Source: an uncultured Christensenellaceae bacterium | Lineage (GTDB): Bacteria > Bacillota > Clostridia > Christensenellales > Aristaeellaceae | Direction: 5' to 3' | NCBI GenBank assembly: GCA_905236495.1 | Contig: CAJOPV010000009.1 | Span: 1 to 8,663, forward strand | DNA length: 8,663 bases | Part shown: positions 6,342-8,663 of the stretch, piece after piece | Position numbering within the stretch: the first letter of the stretch is position 1 | How the letters are laid out: each line of letters opens with the position of its first letter | Position numbers and translations under genes: made by a program | Notes under the pieces: model-generated | The model's input: only the letters and a program-made list of their open reading frames with translations | Database searches by the model: none | Told to the model about the DNA's origin: nothing

Positions 6342-6469
6342 ATGACGTCAGAAAACAAGCGGTCACGCCGCCGCCGCTCTTGCTCCGTCATGGTCCCCGT
6401 TACAGAACCGATTCCAAACACTGCCTCCCACAGGTTCGCCCGCTCTGAGTCAGGCTTACTGTCACAATG

Positions 6470-6498
6470 ATTATAGCTCGTCACGGCCCGGTTGTCAA
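6470..6498 (-). promoter_or_regulatory. Perfect-consensus sigma-A promoter
   Basis: On the minus strand TTGACA (6493-6498) and TATAAT (6470-6475) are separated by exactly 17 bp, matching all 12 consensus positions. The predicted start is near 6463. It lies about 30 bp after the transketolase terminator and drives the leader and MutS2-like gene. There is no extended -10 TG. Confidence 0.9.
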
Positions 6499-6530
6499 CA
6501 GACAGCCGTCGGATGGATCGGCTTGATTCG

Positions 6531-6567
6531 GAAACAAAATCGGCCCGGGACAGTTTTGCCCGGGCCG
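6531..6567 (-). terminator. Intrinsic terminator of the transketolase gene
   Basis: CGGCCCGGG (6541-6549) and CCCGGGCCG (6559-6567) make a perfect 9-bp GC stem with a 9-nt loop, 13 nt after the transketolase stop. On the minus strand it is followed by ATTTTGTTTC. The A/T flanks on both sides are partly complementary, so the stem may extend with a small bulge. Confidence 0.9.
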
Positions 6568-6580
6568 ACCTTGTTTTTCA

Positions 6581-8557
6581 TTATTTGCCCAGCGTTTCCT
6601 TGGCGGCCTTTACGGCGTTTTCCACCGTGAAGCCGAATTCCTTGAACAGGATGGCGTAGGGGGCGGATGCGCCGAAGCGGTCGATGCCGATGGCCTTTCC
6701 GTCCAGGCCGGTGAAGCGGTACCAGGGCATGGTAACGCCCGCTTCCATGGAGACCCGGGCACGGACGGCGGCGGGGATCACCGCCTCCTGATATTCCTTG
6801 GGCTGCTTTAAGAACAGCTCCATGCAGGGCATGGATACCACCCGTGCGTCGATGCCTTCCTTTTTCAGCTCTTCCCTGGCGCCCATCATCTGCTCCACCT
6901 CGGAGCCGGAGGCCAGCAGCACCACGTCCGGCGTTTCCTTCTCGGAATCGGCGAGAATATAGCCGCCCTTCATGGCTTCGCAGCCGCTGCCCTCGTACTG
7001 GGGCAGGTTTTGCCTCGTCAGCACCAGGCAGGTGGGCAGCCCGGCGGTGAGGGCGGTGAGCCACCCGGCGGTGGTTTCCCTGCCGTCGGCGGGGCGGAAC
7101 ACCAGCATATCCGGGATGGCCCTCAGGCCCGTGAGCTGCTCGATGGGCTCGTGGGTGGCGCCGTCCTCGCCCACGCCGATGGAATCGTGGGTCAAAACGT
7201 AGGTGACGGGCAGCTTCATAATGGCGCTCATGCGCATGGCGTGCTTCATGTAATCGCTGAATACGAAGAAGGTGGCGCAGAAGACCCTGAGGCCGCCGTG
7301 GAGGGCGATGGCGTTGCAGATGGCAGCCATGGCATGCTCCCGAACGCCGAAATGCAGGTTGCGGCCCGCCCGGTTCTGGGCGGAATAATCGCCGCCGTCC
7401 TTGATATTGGTCTTGTTGGACGGGGCCAGGTCGGCGCTGCCGCCGACCAGGTTGGGCAGCAGCCTGGCAAGCCGATTGATCATTTCGCCGGAGGTGGCCC
7501 GGGTGGCGATCTTGCCGTCCCACTGCCACAGGGCGTCGTTCAGCGCCACTTCGTCGGGCAATTCGGGGTTATGCCACTGCTCCCATTCCTCCGCCAGGTC
7601 AGGGTATTCCTTGCAGTAAGCGGCGAACATGCCGTCCCAGGCCTTTTCCGCTTCCTCGTTCTTTTTCATTTCCTCCTGAATGTGAGCATACACCTCGGGC
7701 AGCACGCAGAAGCTGTCCTCCGGCATGCCCAGGTTCCGCTTGGTTTCCAGCACGTTTTCAACGCCCAGGGGCTCGCCGTGCGCGGAGGATTTGCCTTCCT
7801 TGGCGGGGCAGCCGAAGCCGATCTTGGTGGGGCAGACGATGAGGGTGGGGCGGCTGTCCTTCTTGCCCTCTTCGATGGCGGCGCAGACGGCATCCACGTC
7901 GTTGCCGTCCTTCAGGCGGATCACCTGCCAGCCATAGGCCTCAAAGCGCTTGCCCACGTCCTCCTTAAAGGCGATATCGGTATTGCCCTCGATGGAGATT
8001 TCGTTATCGTCGTACAAAAGGGTCAGCTTGCCCAGCTCCAGCGTGCCCGCCAGGGAGGAGGCCTCGCTGGCGATGCCCTCCATCATGCAGCCGTCGCCGC
8101 AGAAGGCATACACCCGATGATCCACCACCGGGAAGCCGGGGCGGTTGAAATGGGCCGCCATCATGGTTTCGGCGATGGCGAAGCCCACCGCGTTGGCCAC
8201 GCCCTGGCCCAGGGGGCCGGTGGTGGTCTCCACGCCCACGGTGTGGCGGTATTCGGGGTGACCGGGGGTCTTGCTGCCCCACTGGCGGAACTGCTTCATA
8301 TCCTCCAGGGTGAGGCCGTAGCCGGTGAGATGCAGCATGGTATAGATCAGGGAGCTGGCATGGCCCGAGGAAAGGACGAAGCGGTCCCGATCCTTCCAGG
8401 CGGGGTCCTTGGGGTTATGCTTCATTTCCTTGATCCACACGGCATACGCCATGGGAGCCATGCCCATGGGCGCGCCGGGGTGCCCGCTGTTGGCCTTCTG
8501 CACAGTATCCGCCGCCAGGGTGCGGATGTTGTTGATGGTCTTCTGCCGGATATCCAT
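6581..8557 (-). CDS. tkt: Transketolase
   Basis: This 658-residue protein is a full-length transketolase of the E. coli/yeast type (usually about 660 aa). It is a thiamine diphosphate and divalent-metal enzyme that moves two-carbon units between sugar phosphates in the non-oxidative pentose phosphate pathway in the cytoplasm. The N-terminal ThDP domain carries SGHPGAPMG (H26), SSGH (H66), GPLGQG (114-119), the cofactor and metal motif GDGCMMEG (154-161) with N185 in YDDNEIS, and H260 in SSAHGEPLG. The middle pyrimidine-binding domain has GGSADLAPSNKT and the catalytic glutamate E407 in FGVREHAM. Substrate histidines follow in THDSIGVGEDGATHEP (H457, H469). A C-terminal domain completes the protein. 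All catalytic residues I could check are present. AGGGAGG lies 8-9 nt before the ATG. It starts 27 nt after the end of an upstream gene, so the two are probably one operon, ended by the terminator at 6531-6567. Confidence 0.97.
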   Translation of the reverse strand: MDIRQKTINNIRTLAADTVQKANSGHPGAPMGMAPMAYAVWIKEMKHNPKDPAWKDRDRFVLSSGHASSLIYTMLHLTGYGLTLEDMKQFRQWGSKTPGHPEYRHTVGVETTTGPLGQGVANAVGFAIAETMMAAHFNRPGFPVVDHRVYAFCGDGCMMEGIASEASSLAGTLELGKLTLLYDDNEISIEGNTDIAFKEDVGKRFEAYGWQVIRLKDGNDVDAVCAAIEEGKKDSRPTLIVCPTKIGFGCPAKEGKSSAHGEPLGVENVLETKRNLGMPEDSFCVLPEVYAHIQEEMKKNEEAEKAWDGMFAAYCKEYPDLAEEWEQWHNPELPDEVALNDALWQWDGKIATRATSGEMINRLARLLPNLVGGSADLAPSNKTNIKDGGDYSAQNRAGRNLHFGVREHAMAAICNAIALHGGLRVFCATFFVFSDYMKHAMRMSAIMKLPVTYVLTHDSIGVGEDGATHEPIEQLTGLRAIPDMLVFRPADGRETTAGWLTALTAGLPTCLVLTRQNLPQYEGSGCEAMKGGYILADSEKETPDVVLLASGSEVEQMMGAREELKKEGIDARVVSMPCMELFLKQPKEYQEAVIPAAVRARVSMEAGVTMPWYRFTGLDGKAIGIDRFGASAPYAILFKEFGFTVENAVKAAKETLGK

Positions 8558-8584
8558 TGTTCATTTCCTCCCTGTGCTTTATTA

Positions 8585-8663
8585 TCATTGGTTCTGTTGG
8601 TTCACGAACGCTTCCAGCCGGCTCAGATCGATGCCCTCGGCGCTGCGCAGCACGGATAAGAGA
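8585..8663 (-). CDS. C-terminal end of an unidentified gene upstream of tkt (partial)
   Basis: The frame read leftward from 8662 gives 25 codons and then TGA at 8585-8587. The peptide ends EGIDLSRLEAFVNQQNQ, an amphipathic tail. Codon use matches the neighbours and the stop is 27 nt before the tkt ATG, which fits a co-transcribed gene. Too little is inside the window to name it. A second frame through the same bases is also open, but it runs out of frame into tkt and lacks the neighbours' codon style. Confidence 0.6.
   Translation of the reverse strand, partial: LLSVLRSAEGIDLSRLEAFVNQQNQ

Larger units (their letters stand above)
6241..6463 (-). ncRNA. Structured 5' leader of the MutS2-like gene, or separate small RNA
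   Basis: Transcription from the promoter at 6470-6498 should start near 6463, giving a leader of about 220 nt before the MutS2-like ATG. Three foldable parts are visible. An irregular 16-bp helix pairs 6440-6455 with 6339-6362 (segments of 3, 4, 5 and 4 bp, bulges of 1, 1 and 6 nt). A terminator-like hairpin follows at 6300-6341, and a 10-bp hairpin covers the ribosome binding site (6244-6282). In addition, 6392-6399 is perfectly complementary to 6282-6289. I do not recognise a known riboswitch, T-box, 6S or SRP RNA. Either this is a regulatory leader controlling the gene below, or a small RNA of about 170 nt ends at the terminator-like hairpin with read-through into the gene. GC-rich DNA makes chance pairing common, so the 10-bp and 16-bp helices carry most of the weight. 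Confidence 0.45.

Noticed and set aside
6295..6463. Possible 6S RNA gene
   Set aside because: Length and strong promoter fit, but the 5' and 3' ends do not pair into a closing stem and I could not lay out a convincing central bubble. Kept only as an unclassified structured RNA.
5936..6484. 182-codon minus-strand frame beginning at a GTG inside the promoter region
   Set aside because: Its GTG lies upstream of the predicted transcription start, and most of it overlaps the MutS2-like gene out of frame. Only the shorter part from 6391 is kept, as a low-interest finding.

Overview
The window is about 8.7 kb of high-GC DNA in which every recognisable gene lies on the minus strand. Protein family types, AGGAGG-type ribosome binding sites and the gene complement suggest a high-GC anaerobic member of the Clostridia (Bacillota), probably from a gut or plant-fibre community. 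This is inferred from style only, because no taxonomic marker gene is present.

In transcription order (right to left) there are three apparent units. (1) The last 25 codons of an unidentified gene, then 27 bp later a full transketolase (6581-8557), closed by a strong intrinsic terminator (6531-6567). (2) A perfect-consensus sigma-A promoter (TTGACA, 17 bp, TATAAT; 6470-6498) and a leader of about 220 nt rich in secondary structure. The leader leads to a MutS2-like ATPase that lacks the Smr nuclease domain (4339-6240). (3) After a 97-bp gap with a plausible promoter, a GH94 disaccharide phosphorylase (1837-4233), a small cysteine-rich DUF3795-type protein (1361-1762) and a GH27 glycosidase (100-1338). 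The GH27 gene is followed directly by three abutting perfect hairpins, with a fourth overlapping them, that run to the window edge (9-99).

The carbohydrate genes make sense together as cytoplasmic sugar salvage. The GH94 enzyme phosphorolyses an imported beta-linked disaccharide. The GH27 enzyme removes a terminal alpha-galactosyl or, judging by an Asp-Ile pair in its sugar-binding loop, more likely a beta-L-arabinopyranosyl residue. Transketolase would process the resulting pentose phosphates. No transporter or regulator for these sugars is in view.

The most unusual parts are non-coding. They are the hairpin array at 9-99 and the MutS2-like leader, which has an irregular 16-bp helix, a terminator-like hairpin and a 10-bp hairpin that would bury the Shine-Dalgarno sequence. 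The GH94 enzyme also has Gln where characterised members have a phosphate-binding His.
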